Shown here in pieces: positions 22,620-32,699 of a DNA stretch of 64,000 bases. This DNA comes from Heterocephalus glaber (taxonomy: Eukaryota > Chordata > Mammalia > Rodentia > Bathyergidae), in the NCBI RefSeq assembly GCF_000247695.1, contig NW_004624743.1, positions 2,357,453 to 2,421,452 on the forward strand, given 5' to 3'. Below the pieces are notes generated by a model that saw only the letters and a list, made by a program, of their open reading frames with translations, ran no database searches and was not told the DNA's origin. Made by a program: the position numbers and the translations under genes. Numbering within the stretch: the first letter of the stretch is position 1; the number at the start of each line of letters is the position of its first letter.

Positions 22620-23298
22620 TGAATCTACCTTGGATTTGGCAAAATTTATGAGTTTTGACAAATAAAACAAGGGCTTAGTCATCAATACAGTCAACCATGA
22701 AGATGTAGACTAGTTCCTTTGGCCCCTAAATTCCCCCCACACTTTTTTTGGTCAAGTCCTTCCCCAATCCCGAGCCCTGGTCACCACTGTGCAGTATTCT
22801 GTTCTTTTCTTGACAAACTTAAAAAAATTTTGCAACGATTATGGGCTCACAGGAAATCGCACAGCAGTACCGAGAGTCCGGGTGCTCCCTGGCCTGTTTC
22901 CCCCGCAGTGGCATCTCAGACAACGGCGTGCAAGCGGGTGGGAAGTGTGCAGCCCAGCGGTCCTTGCCCCCGGGCCTGATCTGACGGCTTTCCCAGCCAG
23001 TTTAACTCTGGTGTGTGGGGCTTCAGGCTTGTCACCCCTTCCCATCCAGACGCGGGAGCAGCAGGGTGTCCGGCACGCCTGTCCTTGACCCTCGGGGCGC
23101 GCCTCAGTTTCTTGGTAGCTGCCGACCCACCGCGCAGAGCCCCACGTGTGGGTTGACTGTCGTGCACTCTTTTGCATTATTTAGTCCCAATCGTGGGTCA
23201 CAAGTTTAAGTCTTCTATGAACCCGGTAACAGGTGAAGGACAGCCCAATAAAGTGTGACGCTCTTAGGCACTTTCACAAATTATTATATTACTATAAT
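22620..23298. other. Upstream flank of the ATG10 promoter
   Basis: Unique sequence that becomes GC- and CpG-richer from about 22860 towards the CpG island. No coding frame recognised. Confidence 0.5.
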
Positions 23299-23299
23299 A

Positions 23300-23486
23300 A
23301 TGCAGTACTGGTCACTGGACCCGGGGCCTTCTAACTGGGCAACATACCCACCACTCTGTTTTATTTTTTAATTTGAGACAAGTCTTGCTAAGTTGACAAG
23401 TGGCCCAGGCTGGGCTCCAAGTTGCAACCCTTCTGCCTCAGCCTCCCAGAGTGCTGGGATCACAGGCGGGCCCTCCACGCCCAGCA
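23300..23486 (-). mobile_element. ID/B1 composite SINE near the promoter, antisense
   Basis: 'gcagtactggtcactggacccggggccttc', 'tttgagacaagtcttgctaagttgacaagtggcccaggctgggctcc', then 'agtgctgggatcacaggcgggccctcc'. It ends about 140 bases before the palindromic CRE of the CpG island. Confidence 0.85.
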
Positions 23487-23639
23487 TGTAACTGCAATTT
23501 CTAATCAGGTTCCGATGGGGAAGAACTCGCTGGGCACTGCGGCTGCCAGCACCAGTGGTGAGTGCCGGCGTGGGCGTGGCCGGCGGCACAGGGGGCGGGG
23601 CACGAGCGGAGCCCAGCCCAGCGGGGCCGTGACGTCACC

Positions 23640-23771
23640 CGTCTGCGCCAGGCGGGCGGCAGGCGTCCCTGCGGTCCCCGCGCCCCTCAGCTCTGGGGCC
23701 TCAGGCCCTGCCGCCCGCCCGGCCCCACCCCGCCCCGCCCCGCGGCCTGTGGCGGTCGGCGTGCGGAGGGG
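23640..23771 (+). other. ATG10: Candidate untranslated exon 1 of ATG10
   Basis: A good splice donor, 'ggg|gtgagtac', begins at 23772, downstream of the CRE and GC boxes. A second donor-like site, 'agtg|gtgagt', begins at 23558 and would suit an earlier start. The 5' limit given here is a guess. No start codon in the region leads to an ATG10-like protein, so the exon would be wholly 5' UTR. Confidence 0.45.
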
Positions 23772-23917
23772 GTGAGTACTGCTTCCGCGGCGGCCCGGCG
23801 CCCGGTCCGGTCCGCGCCCGGACCGTGGGACTCTTCAGCCGAGCCACGCGGAGGGTCCGGGCCTGCGGCCGAGTCGCGGCGCCTCCTCGGTCCCTTCCTC
23901 GGCGGAGCGCGGCCCCG

Positions 23918-24009
23918 TCCAGTCCCGCCCCGCCCCGTCCTGACCCGTCCGTCCCGCCCCGTCCGTCCGTCCCGCCCCGCCCCGACCGTCCGACCGTCCG
24001 TCCGTCAGG
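23918..24009 (+). repeat. C-rich tandem repeat of gtcc/cgccc units
   Basis: Irregular repeats of 'cgtcc', 'ccgtccgtccgtc' and 'cccgcccc' just inside intron 1. The opposite strand has many closely spaced G3-4 runs, so G-quadruplex or R-loop formation is plausible. Confidence 0.85.
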
Positions 24010-24174
24010 CACCGATCCCGAGCGCGCTGACCCCGGCGGCGGACGCCAGGCCGCTGGCCCGGGAGCGTCACTGCGTGCGGACCGGCCGGGAGATTTCTGC
24101 CGGAGCGGAAGATACTCCTAACGATCGTGTGTGACCATTCGATGGGGATTTAATTTTGCTGTGAACGAGACACC

Positions 24175-24475
24175 ACTTGGCTTTTAAAGTTTGTATCACT
24201 CCACGTCTGCAGAACACACTGGCCACACTCCTGGAGGGGCGGGGTGTGTGTTCGGGACACACCTGCCTTCTTTCCAGGCCCTTCCTCTCCTTCCCTCCAT
24301 CGCTCGGTCCCCTGCCCGTTTGCAACTGTCTCCTTGTTTGCTGCCACCTTTTATTTCGCCCTTATTTCATACTTTGGGTTTCTCGCGTAAGAGAAGCCAA
24401 GCAGTGTTTAAGTTTGCGCCTCTGATTTATTTCACTTAACATTTTATGGTCTCGAGGACCGTTTTGTGTCCTAAA
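24175..24475 (-). mobile_element. CpG-rich L1 3' UTR fragment, antisense
   Basis: Block-by-block alignment with the L1 at 43750-44020 is visible: 'gtctgcag', 'ccttctctccttcc', 'ggtcccctgcccgtttgcaa', 'tgtctcc', 'tattt', 'actttgggtttctc', 'agagaa', 'atttatttcacttaac'. It begins about 40 bases past the CpG island and carries CpGs where the other copies do not. Confidence 0.75.
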
Positions 24476-24504
24476 CGTCTCAATCTCGGCACTCTTCTTC
24501 CCTT

Positions 24505-24615
24505 CCGAGTCTGGGGCTCTGTGTGTTGCTTGGGCTGGCCTCCAGCTTCGGGGCTCCCTGGATCCTCCTGCCTCTGCCTCCCTAGCGGCTGGCTGGGACT
24601 GTAGGATTGAGCTAC
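24505..24615 (-). mobile_element. Diverged B1-type SINE, antisense
   Basis: 'gttgcttgggctggcctccagc', 'gatcctcctgcctctgcctccctagcggctggctgggactgtaggattgagctacc'. Altered at many sites. Confidence 0.7.
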
Positions 24616-24859
24616 CATAGACTCTAGGCGCCAGCATTCTTTCTTCAGTTGTTTGTACTCAGTTCTTCCAGTGCATTCCAGCAGTTTACTGCTCTGCTGA
24701 CTCTGAAGCAGAATCCCTCCCTGCTGCTTTCGAAGGACCACACAGCCACAAGGGGAAAGAAACGTTAGAAAATGAAAACCGTAACTGAAAGATAAAACTC
24801 GAGTATTGAGAAACCGAAATCAGTTTTGAACAGTACAGTGTAAAAGTTGTTAATTTTGA

Positions 24860-24995
24860 GGGAAAGGGGTTACTGGGAATTGGATTCAGGGCCTTGGCAC
24901 TGAGCTACATCCCCAGCCATTTTATTTTGTTTTACACTACAGAACTGAGGACTGAACCCAAGTCCTTCATGTTGAGTGGCACCCCCAGCCCATTC
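24860..24995 (-). mobile_element. Two adjacent ID-type fragments, antisense
   Basis: First: 'ggttactgggaattggattcagggccttggcactgagctacatccccagcc' (24867-24919). Second: 'ctgaggactgaacccaagtccttcatgttgagtggcacccccagccc' (24945-24991). Same orientation, about 25 bases apart. Confidence 0.8.
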
Positions 24996-25006
24996 ATTGT
25001 TTCTAA

Positions 25007-25008
<2 letters not shown>

Positions 25009-25042
<34 letters not shown>
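25009..25042 (+). repeat. (GT)n microsatellite
   Basis: Seventeen uninterrupted GT units joining an ID fragment to a B1. The length makes it likely to vary between individuals. Confidence 0.97.
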
Positions 25043-25043
<1 letters not shown>

Positions 25044-25148
25044 ACAGGGTCTCACTATGTAGCCCAGGCTGACCTTGAACTCATGGTGATCCTTCTGGCT
25101 AAGCCTCCTAAGTACTGGGATTATAGGCGTATACCACCACACCCAGTT
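25043..25148 (-). mobile_element. B1-type SINE, antisense
   Basis: 'agacagggtctcactatgtagcccaggctgaccttgaactcatgg', then 'agtactgggattataggcgtataccaccacaccc'. Confidence 0.9.
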
Positions 25149-25154
25149 TATTTC

Positions 25155-25258
25155 AAATTTTGAGACGGGCTCTCTAAATCACTAAATTGCCCAGGCTGGG
25201 CTTGAATTTGGATCCTCCTGCCTCAGCCTCCCAGAGTTCTGGGGTTACAGGCCCCCAT
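25155..25258 (-). mobile_element. B1 module of a composite SINE, antisense
   Basis: 'attttgagacgggctctctaaatcactaaattgcccaggctgggcttgaatttggatcctcctgcctcagcctcccagagttctggggttacaggc'. Together with the ID fragments at 24860-24995, it looks like an older ID/B1 composite split by the later B1 and its GT tail. Confidence 0.8.
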
Positions 25259-25259
25259 C

Positions 25260-26175
25260 AGCAACCTGGCATCCTTGCCCACTGTTCTTAATGGACTCTT
25301 CAACTTTTAAGAATATTTGTAAACTGCTTGCTCCTTGCTCTACAGATTTTCTTGTAACCCTCAGTCTTTCCCGCCTACTCTGTGTGTTCCAACCTAGGGT
25401 CGCTTCGCTGCTGCCCAGCACCCCTTCTGTCCCAGCCCTTCCTTTCGACTTCCTCTTACAATCAGGCATTAGCTGAGGTCAGCCCTGTGGGTACGGGCTC
25501 TGGTCTCAGGTGCCCAAGGCCTGGGCACATTCTGTTCCTTAGCCTCTACTTCGGGGGCGTGGTCCGTGGAGTAGAGAAAGTCGAGGGCCATCCAGGGTCC
25601 CCAGGGGGCTGAGTCGCCCCTTTGTTGGCACCCAGTGAGCCTTACTCTGCTGTTTCCATTCTGTTTCAGTCCATACCAGTTCTTCAGACAGCACTTGTTC
25701 CGTTTATCACTGATTTTTACTGTCTTCTAGTTTCTAATCTTCATTTTGAAATTTTATACATTTGATTAAAAACTGTTGGAGGTGAAGACCATGATATATC
25801 TATATCTATATGAGATACCACTTAAAACTCGCCCAGGATAATATGGAGGCTATATATATTTCACCCCCCATCTTACTATCTAGTTTTCTATTACCCATTT
25901 TATCTCTGTTGTTTATAATTTTACATTTATACCTGGTTTTGTTTCAAAAGTATTTCAGGTAGCTTATAAACTAATAACATACAAAATAAAGGTAAAGCAG
26001 GGTCATGAAAATATGCTTTCCCATGATGAATGTAATCATCATATATTGCAAATGTGTATAGTAAAAATTTTTTTAAATGACGCTTGACTAGAAATATGAG
26101 GTTAGGATGAGTTAAACTGAAGTGTGTTCTGTGCAAGTTGTACAATTTCTTTTTTATACAATTGTTAAAAGTAGG
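25260..26175. other. Intron 1 stretch, no recognised feature
   Basis: Mixed sequence, AT-rich after 25700. No exon-like or repeat-like signal found. Confidence 0.5.
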
Positions 26176-26179
26176 TCAC

Positions 26180-26345
26180 AAGCTGGGTGTGTTGGGATGT
26201 GCCTGTGATCCCAGCACTTGGAGGCTGAAGCAGGAGGATCACTGAAAGTTTGAGGCCAGCCTGGGCTACATAGTGAAGTCAAGATCAGCCTGAGCTTTAT
26301 TGCAACGCCCTGTCTCAAAAAACCAAAACCAACCAAACAAACAAA
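26180..26345 (+). mobile_element. B1-type SINE
   Basis: 'agctgggtgtgttgggatgtgcctgtgatcccagcacttggaggctgaagcaggaggatcac', a second 'gatcagcctgagctttattgcaa' block, 'ccctgtctcaaaa' and an A/C-rich tail. Confidence 0.9.
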
Positions 26346-26574
26346 AATCCCCAAAAGTTAGGCCACAGACTAAACTGAGTTTCAGGGTGGTTTGAAGAAA
26401 ACATACCACTTGCTCTGCAAAGGAAACAAAACCCAGCTTCCTGTGTTAAAGGGATGAGGAATCCATTGCCTGCAGGCCCTAGCACCCCATGTAAACAAAC
26501 CAGCACACTCAGCACAGAAGGCAAACCTAAACTCAGCCTCGCTCACTCTCACAGGGACTTCCCACTGGCTGCTC

Positions 26575-26656
26575 TACAGGATCACACTAAATTGCGTAGT
26601 GTGGCCTTGAACTTGTGATCCTCCTGCCTCACCCTCCTGAGTAGCTGGGATTAAAT
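26575..26656 (-). mobile_element. Partial B1-type SINE, antisense
   Basis: 'cactaaattgcgtagtgtggccttgaacttgtgatcctcctgcctcaccctcctgagtagctgggatt'. The final third is missing. Confidence 0.75.
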
Positions 26657-26659
26657 TAT

Positions 26660-27900
26660 AATGGGTACGGTAAAGAGGCAGAGACGCATAGTATACATGA
26701 GCTTCCATTTTTATTTAGTGTCCTGGCCTGCCCCGATGGTGCTGACACAGCCTGTCTGACGTGGGGACCCTCCTGCGTCCTTGGCCTCTGGTGTGTGTAG
26801 GGGATGTGTGTGGCTCACGCTACTCCAGTTCTTCCTTTTGTATGCAAATAGGTTTTTCTACTTAGGTCTTTAGATTTTTTTTTATCCTTTGAATTAATGT
26901 ATTCCACTAAGCTATAGGATTCTTTCCAGCAGTTTTCCCAAAACCATAATGAATCCTTTCGATTTACATGTAAATCTTTCCAAGCTCTGGAGCGGTTTTC
27001 TCTGTTGCACTGCTTCTGATTTCAGTTCAGAAGCGTCGTTCCCGGGGGTGGGGTCCGGGTTCTGTCCTTGCTGTCCACCACCAGCACTGTGTCCATGGTG
27101 ACCCTCCGTCTCCTGTGTGTTTGGAAAGCATCTCGTGAGTGTTGTGACTCTCCCCAGCTTCCCTCCTGTCTGCTGCCTGTGCTGTAGCACTGAAAGCCCC
27201 TCCTGCTTGGCGTTCCATTTCCTTCCAGTTCTGCTGTTTCCCGTGTCCTCTCCAGCCGAAGACCTGTTTCCTGCTCACCTACTGCTTTCCGAGGTCTTGT
27301 TTTCTCCTTGGAACTGGGAAGGCAGCATCCTGCAGTTCCTCCCTGGGCCCCTCTCAGCTCATCGCAGAGGCAGCTTCCAGGTTCAGCTATATGGGTCCAC
27401 TTGCTCTTACCCCGCAGCTTCCCAGGGGTCCTGTCTGTGACTGGCATTTTGGGGTCACCGCCCTGGACCTGGGGACTTGTGTGGGGCTGGCAGGTGGATA
27501 CTGCACCACACCTGGGCCTGAGCTGGGTCCTGGCCCTCAGGAGAGAACTGCTTAAACTTTGTCTTGTACCTGCAGCTTGGGGAGTGTTTTTGTGTGGTTT
27601 GAAAGTTATAATCCGGCCCTTAGATGATTTAAAAAGTTTTCAACCACCTGTTCACCAGTGTTGTGATGTTCAGTTGTCTTGCTAGTAGCTCAGTGCTGTC
27701 AATTACACAAACTATGGCTATCAAGTAAAACTTCATGTTTCAACTAACATTTTTCAATAGTTAAGTAAATCTCAAGTAACTGGAGAGCTTGGGGAATGGC
27801 GTGTTTCTACTTGTTCTGTTTTGTTAGTAAGAGTTTACTTAGAATTTTAAAAGTCATGAATATAAATTCTTCCAGAGTCGAAGTCACATTTTCTTTGATT
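26660..27900. other. Intron 1 stretch, no recognised feature
   Basis: Pyrimidine-leaning unique sequence. The open frames (up to 141 codons, minus) overlap others on the opposite strand and match no known protein. Confidence 0.5.
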
Positions 27901-28079
27901 TAGTATCTGGAATGTATGTCATGATCATCGCGCCGTTGGAAACACTAGTTTTCCTTTTCCTGGTTAGTGCATGTTCGGAGGACGTCCCAGCTGGACACGT
28001 GGAGAGCACTCTCCCGAGGCTCGGTGCAGCCTCCCTCTCAGGGGAGGGAAGGAGCGCTCGCTGGCCTGCGCGCTCCCAT

Positions 28080-28106
28080 GGACCGGACCGGACCGGACCG
28101 GACCGG
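28080..28106 (+). repeat. (GGACC)n short tandem repeat
   Basis: Five perfect 5-bp units plus a partial one. Each unit carries a CpG, so mutation would normally erase the repeat fast in methylated DNA. Confidence 0.95.
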
Positions 28107-28784
28107 GTGTGGGCCAGATTTCCCCTTGCTTGGCCCTCTGCTTGCTGTCCCGCAGGGCCTGGGTCGCAGTCCCCATACCCACCACCTCAATGGTCTGGAA
28201 GCTATTCTCCCCTCACCTTCACATACCAAGGCCTGTCTCTGTCTTGCCCTTTCTGTCTCCCCTGCCAGGCTTTGGCTGGTTTTGCACCACGGTGTCTCTT
28301 GCGGTCACTGTTCGAGCCTTTACCTGATCGCATCCAGCCAGGCAGGACCTCAGGCTCCACCGGAAGCTCGGGCTGGAGGCCCGTGTCCCGGTGCTGGTTC
28401 TCCTAGTGCGGTTCGTCCTGCCTCTGGGCTTCAATGGCCAGGGCTCCTCTTTCCTGCCACGTCTGCACACCCCGTACCTTCCTTCGCTCCCTCCGGCTGC
28501 TCAGTTTGCACCTGTTCTTCCTGTCAGCGGACGTCGGGTCACTTTCTCTCTCCCTCTTCAGCGCCTTTCAAACCTGTGTGTGAGCGGATCCCCTCCCGCC
28601 CCCGGAGGCTTGATCATCCTCCATGGGTGCCCTGCCACCGGCTTTCATCGTGCTTCTTGAGCCTGTGAAGATCACCGCTCTTCCGAGGGCCCTGTAATGT
28701 GACAGTGCAGGTTTCATACCTACTGTTTCTGTCCAGCGGTGGAGGCTGCTGGGTTCCTCTGCTCCTTCCGTCCTCCCTCCGGGA

Positions 28785-28845
28785 CTGACCCAGGGGCTTG
28801 TGAATGCTGGGCAGACCTCGACCACTGAGCGAAATCTCCAGCCCT
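28785..28845 (-). mobile_element. ID-type SINE fragment, antisense
   Basis: 'gactgacccaggggcttgtgaatgctgggcagacctcgaccactgagcgaaatctccagccct' keeps the ID order with CpG-containing substitutions. Confidence 0.7.
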
Positions 28846-29640
28846 AGTGCTATCCGGACGGGGAATCCAAGCCACGCAGCTGCTAAACTCCGAGCTCCAG
28901 CTCTCCTCTCCTCAAGCTACACTGTACGTATACTCTCTCCCGTGGCCACGGCTGAGACCCCCATTCCATACTCATACATATCTTTCCACGTCCTTCCTGT
29001 CGCTGAAGATCGTGTATGTCTTCATCCCTCCGAGCTGCTATATTTTCCCAACCCTTTCAACCGTCTACCTGGTCTCTTCCTCTGCCACGTCAGCAGGGCC
29101 CCTGAGCTGTCCCACCAGCGTTTCTTCTTCCTCTTCCACCTCTGCATGGGAAGCAACCTCTGAAGACATCCCAGCCACTCCCTGTGCTCCGGGCCTCACT
29201 TCAGCCCACCCCTCCCTTTCTGTTCCTCAGACGCTGTCCCCACCACCGCCACCGCCCGCCGCCTCTGCCCCGCGCCTTGCCTGGCCCTGCGGGAAGATGT
29301 CCGGTGACGTCCTCTTCCTGTGCTTAGTGCTGCCTTCACAAGCCCCTCGCACTGACCCTGTGTCCTCAGGTGCCGGGCGTTTTCCATCCTTCCGAGCCGC
29401 TCTTCTGTGCTGACGTGCGTTGGGGTCTGTGGCCGTGCTCTGCGCCCCGAAACCCGCGTCACCGGTCCCTGGACACCGTGGGCGCCCCCCATTGCACCCC
29501 GTTGCTAGTTTCTTTGTTCCGTTCTTCGGTTGGTTCCTCTTCCTCCGCAGGCTCCTTAGATGCTGGAGTTCTGCAGGGTCCCCCGGCCTACTGCTCTTCT
29601 TGGCCCGCAAAGGAGCGCAAGCTTTGGGATAAGATCCCCT

Positions 29641-30230
29641 CAACAGCTGGTGAGAATTGTGAATGTAGATCGCATATGCGCACAAAATTCTGAGTAGTTC
29701 CATGAGCCGCAGGAAGCCATAGTAAGGATCTTTTGTATAGGAGCCCTTGCTGGATGGTCTTTGCTTTCGTGGTTTCAGTTGTCTTTCTTACGCAGATGAC
29801 TTCCAAAGGCCCAAGCTGATCTGCCTCCTCCCCATAGCTTTTGGTGTGTGGTCTTCTCCCTCTCACTGCGTGGCATCACACCCTCAGGTCCACTCACCAG
29901 ACCCCTCATAGCGTCCTCCTCTTCTGTGTGCTGTCGGGCTTGTGTCCCTTCCATCCATCCTCCTACAGCCCCATGATGCATTCTGACCTACCTCAGCTCT
30001 AAGCTTCAACGCCCATCTGTTTCTGCTTCCCTGGTGAGGGTGGACAGGTGTAACTGAGTGCGGTTTGACTGCCTCTCCCTCTCTCCCTGCCTTCTGCACA
30101 TCTTGTTTCAGTGGCACCAAACTCCGCCTCCTTTGTCCCTTGATGCCCTTTATTCATGCTGTCCTCCCACTTGGACTCCACTGCAGCCCCTGTGCTGTAT
30201 CTCCTGACAGTCTGTCATGTGAAACCAAAC
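29641..30230. other. Intron 1 stretch, no recognised feature
   Basis: Unique sequence without exon-like signal or recognised repeat. Confidence 0.45.
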
Positions 30231-30234
30231 ACTC

Positions 30235-30428
30235 AGCCAGGCGTGGTGGCACACACCTATCATCCCAGCTACTCAGGAGGCTGTGGCAGGAGGATTGCAA
30301 GTTGGAGGCCAGGCTGGGTGATTTAGAGAGACTTGTCTCAAAATAAAATAGAAAAACTGAGGGAGGAAGCTTAATGGTAGTGCTTTGTGTGAACCCCGGG
30401 GTTCAATCCCTAGTACCATCAAAACACA
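30235..30428 (+). mobile_element. B1/ID composite SINE
   Basis: 'agccaggcgtggtggcacacacctatcatcccagctactcaggaggctgtggcaggagg', 'gagacttgtctcaaaataaaatag', then an ID part ending 'ccccggggttcaatccctagtacc' and an A-rich tail. Confidence 0.88.
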
Positions 30429-30429
30429 C

Positions 30430-31145
30430 AAAAAATGAAACAAACAAAACCCCTGAAGAACTCCCTACCCCACCTCTTGTATGGTCTCGCAGCCCTGTGT
30501 CCAAGGCCAGCGCCTCAAACTTGAGAGCTGAGCAGTTGATTGAAAGGGCTGATTAAATCTTGCAGTAATGATTTCGTCCATACTGGAAGGGTTTTAATTC
30601 TTCTTAAAATACACACACCTTTGCCAAGATTCAAATGTGTGACTCAGGCATTTTCTTTTCATATCAGTGCTTGATGAAAATTCACCGTTCATTCTTGGTT
30701 AACGGATCCCAGAATGCACCACCCAGAGCCCCAGTTGTGGTTTCAGTGAAAGAACCCAATTGCCCCTCGCCCACAGTCTGAGAGTGGAATCTGATGTGGT
30801 GAACCCCCTTACCCGTCTTTCCAGTTGCATCATCCATGCCCAGCTCCATCCTTAACTGTGTTTCTCTGTGTTTCTCTTAGATGCTCATCTCTAGCCAGTC
30901 ATCCCAAGCCAAGCATAGACATAACCACTGTCTTTTTAAGTGCTACTTTCCTGTTTGCTCTGTCTGCTGTTTAAGTGAAGTAGTCGTCTGAGGTGTAGGA
31001 GATGGTCTGTGGGCACACGCAGCCTGGGAGCTGGGGAATCCCTGCTGTGTGGCTGCACAAGGGCCAGGTGACCCCAGGTGACTGGCATGCTGGTGAGCGT
31101 AGGCTGCACAGGTGCGTGCCTGCTGGCATCATTTTTGCTGCTTAC
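30430..31145. other. Intron 1 stretch, no recognised feature
   Basis: Unique sequence. Nothing recognised. Confidence 0.45.
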
Positions 31146-31149
31146 CTCC

Positions 31150-31285
31150 TGTGTCAGAACATGAACTCTTACAAGGCAAAGACTACACACGCTTTTTATT
31201 TTCCTATGTCTGTCCTTCACCTCTGCACAGTGCCTGCTATTTAACCATATTTGGTGTGTGTGGTGGATGAGTGAATGTGTTCTTA
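31150..31285 (+). mobile_element. L2-like 3' end fragment
   Basis: 'gaactcttacaaggcaaagactacac...cctctgcacagtgcctgctatttaacc...ggatgagtgaatgtg' follows the L2 3' terminal order. Confidence 0.55.
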
Positions 31286-31399
31286 TGTAGGTCATGCTAA
31301 ATTTGCATAATCAGAACATCCCTGGTTAGGGAGGAAGCTCCTATAGGCAAATCACTGGCCCTGGAGCCAAGCAAGGGTTGGGATCCATTCTCATTTGAA

Positions 31400-31492
31400 T
31401 TATTTACTTATTTGCAGTGTTGGGGATTGAACCCAGGGCTTCTCGCCTGTTAGACAAGCACTGTGCCACTGAGCCACACCTCCAATCCCTTC
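31400..31492 (-). mobile_element. ID-type SINE, older subfamily, antisense
   Basis: 'cagtgttggggattgaacccagggcttctcgcctgttagacaagcactgtgccactgagccacacctccaatccc'. Confidence 0.85.
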
Positions 31493-31499
31493 GTTTGTA

Positions 31500-32415
31500 T
31501 TTTTTTCATTTATTTATTTTTTATTAGTCCATGTTTGCAGTACATATGACTACATCCACCACGGAGTGGGGGGGGTACATGTGCATAACACCCCTTCATT
31601 CTTTACTCTCTTCATCCCCTCCCGCCCTGCTCCCTCTAGCTCTGGTCCCCTTCCTACTTGCTAAGCCTCTATTTCCATGTTGTTGTTTTTTCAACTCTTT
31701 TTTTCTATCCCCTTTCACTCCCCTCCCACCAACTCTTGTTCACCTTCCCATTTGAAGATCTCCCTACTTCCTATTATCTGTTTTTTATTTATCTTTTTAT
31801 TTATATTTTGGGTTTCTCATATAAAAGGAACCACATGGTATCTAAGCTTGCATGTCTGATTTATTTCCCTTAATATTGTGGTCTCAAAGTGCATCCGTTT
31901 TCGTACAGATGACTCAAGTTTATCCTTCGTTAATGGCAGAGTAGTGCTGCATTGTGTGTAAATACCACATTTTCTTTATCCATTCATCTGTTGATGGACA
32001 TATAGGCTGCTTCCAAGATTTAGCTATAATTAGTTGTGCTGCTATAAACATGGGTGTGCATGGATCACTGTAATATGATGTCTTTAACTCTTTTGGGAAG
32101 ATGATACCTAGAAGGGGAGTAGCTAGGTCAAGTGGAATTTCTATTTTTAGTTTCTTGAGATATCTCCTCACTGATTTCCACAGTGGTTGTACATAGTTTG
32201 CACTCCCACCTACAGTGAAGAAGGGTTCCTTTTCCCCCACAGTCTCGCCAGCTTTTGTTGTTATTTGATTTCTTGATGATGGCCTTCTTTCTGGGGTAAG
32301 CTGGAATCTCAGTGTTGTTTTAGTTTGCATCTCTCTAATGGCCCGTGATGTTGAACAAATGTCATGTAATTATTGGCCATTTATACTTCTGAGAAGTGTC
32401 TGTTCATTTCACTTG
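31500..32415 (-). mobile_element. 5'-truncated L1 LINE, antisense
   Basis: From left: poly-T end, 3' UTR block 'ttattagtccatgtttgcagtacatatgac', a pyrimidine run, then the reverse complement of the ORF2 C-terminal region. The minus-strand frame at 31920-32330 shows the conserved 'VQPLWKSVRRYLKKL', 'IPLDLATPLLGI', 'MFIAAQLIIAKSW' and 'WIKKMWYLHTMQHYSAI' blocks. The copy ends abruptly near 32415, so ORF1 and most of ORF2 are absent and it cannot move on its own. Confidence 0.93.
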
Positions 32416-32449
32416 CCTGGTTTCCGATCATGGCTTGCTTCTGCCTTTA

Positions 32450-32560
32450 CATCTGAGGAATGGGGATAACAGCAAACTTCAGGTTGTGGAAGGATAATGA
32501 GAACATGAAATCTGCAACATAATATTTGACATAATAAGCCACAGTTATGGCAATGCTGGT
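32450..32560 (+). mobile_element. Possible MIR 3' end fragment
   Basis: 'catctgaggaatggggataacagc...gaaggataatgagaacatgaaa' resembles the MIR 3' region. Short and diverged. Confidence 0.35.
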
Positions 32561-32699
32561 GACCCATGAAGACAGGAGAATTCACTGTGCCTGGCCTCTC
32601 TCCCTGGGAGCTCTGAACTATACAGTCTGTGTGTTTCCTCATGCTGTAAAATTCTCTTTTTCTAAACAGTGTTTCACATTTTGGATGGATGGATTGATT

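Larger units (their letters stand above)
23530..24135 (+). promoter_or_regulatory. ATG10: CpG island, likely ATG10 promoter
   Basis: About 600 bases dense in CpG, in sharp contrast to both sides. It holds a GC box ('gggggcgggg', 23591-23600), a palindromic CRE ('tgacgtca', 23630-23637), overlapping GC boxes in reverse ('ccccgccccgcccc', about 23728-23741) and no obvious TATA box. That is the usual layout of a housekeeping promoter. Assignment to ATG10 is inferred from strand, distance (about 9.8 kb before its first coding exon) and the lack of another candidate. The transcription start cannot be placed from sequence. The large frames here are products of base composition. Confidence 0.8.
27925..29640. 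other. CpG-rich zone inside intron 1
   Basis: About 1.7 kb with retained CpGs and several long overlapping frames on both strands (233 codons at 27967-28668 plus; 188 codons at 28847-29413 plus). The frames lack recognisable domains, overlap one another and follow from high GC and few stop codons. A CRE-like 'gtgacgtc' is at about 29304. An ID fragment lies at 28785-28845. Regulatory sequence, an unannotated alternative first exon or GC-biased gene conversion are all possible. Confidence 0.4.

Noticed and set aside
23562..24134. 190-codon frame in the CpG island
   Set aside because: Proline/arginine-rich composition from GC repeats, equally long frames on both strands, and it crosses the likely exon 1 donor.
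23918..28106. CpG repeats at 23918-24009 and (GGACC)n at 28080 as copies of one satellite
   Set aside because: They share only short GC-rich words; unit length and order differ.
27967..28668. 233-codon plus-strand frame in intron 1
   Set aside because: It lies in GC-rich, stop-poor DNA where all frames are long, includes the (GGACC)n repeat, and has no domain or homologue I recognise.
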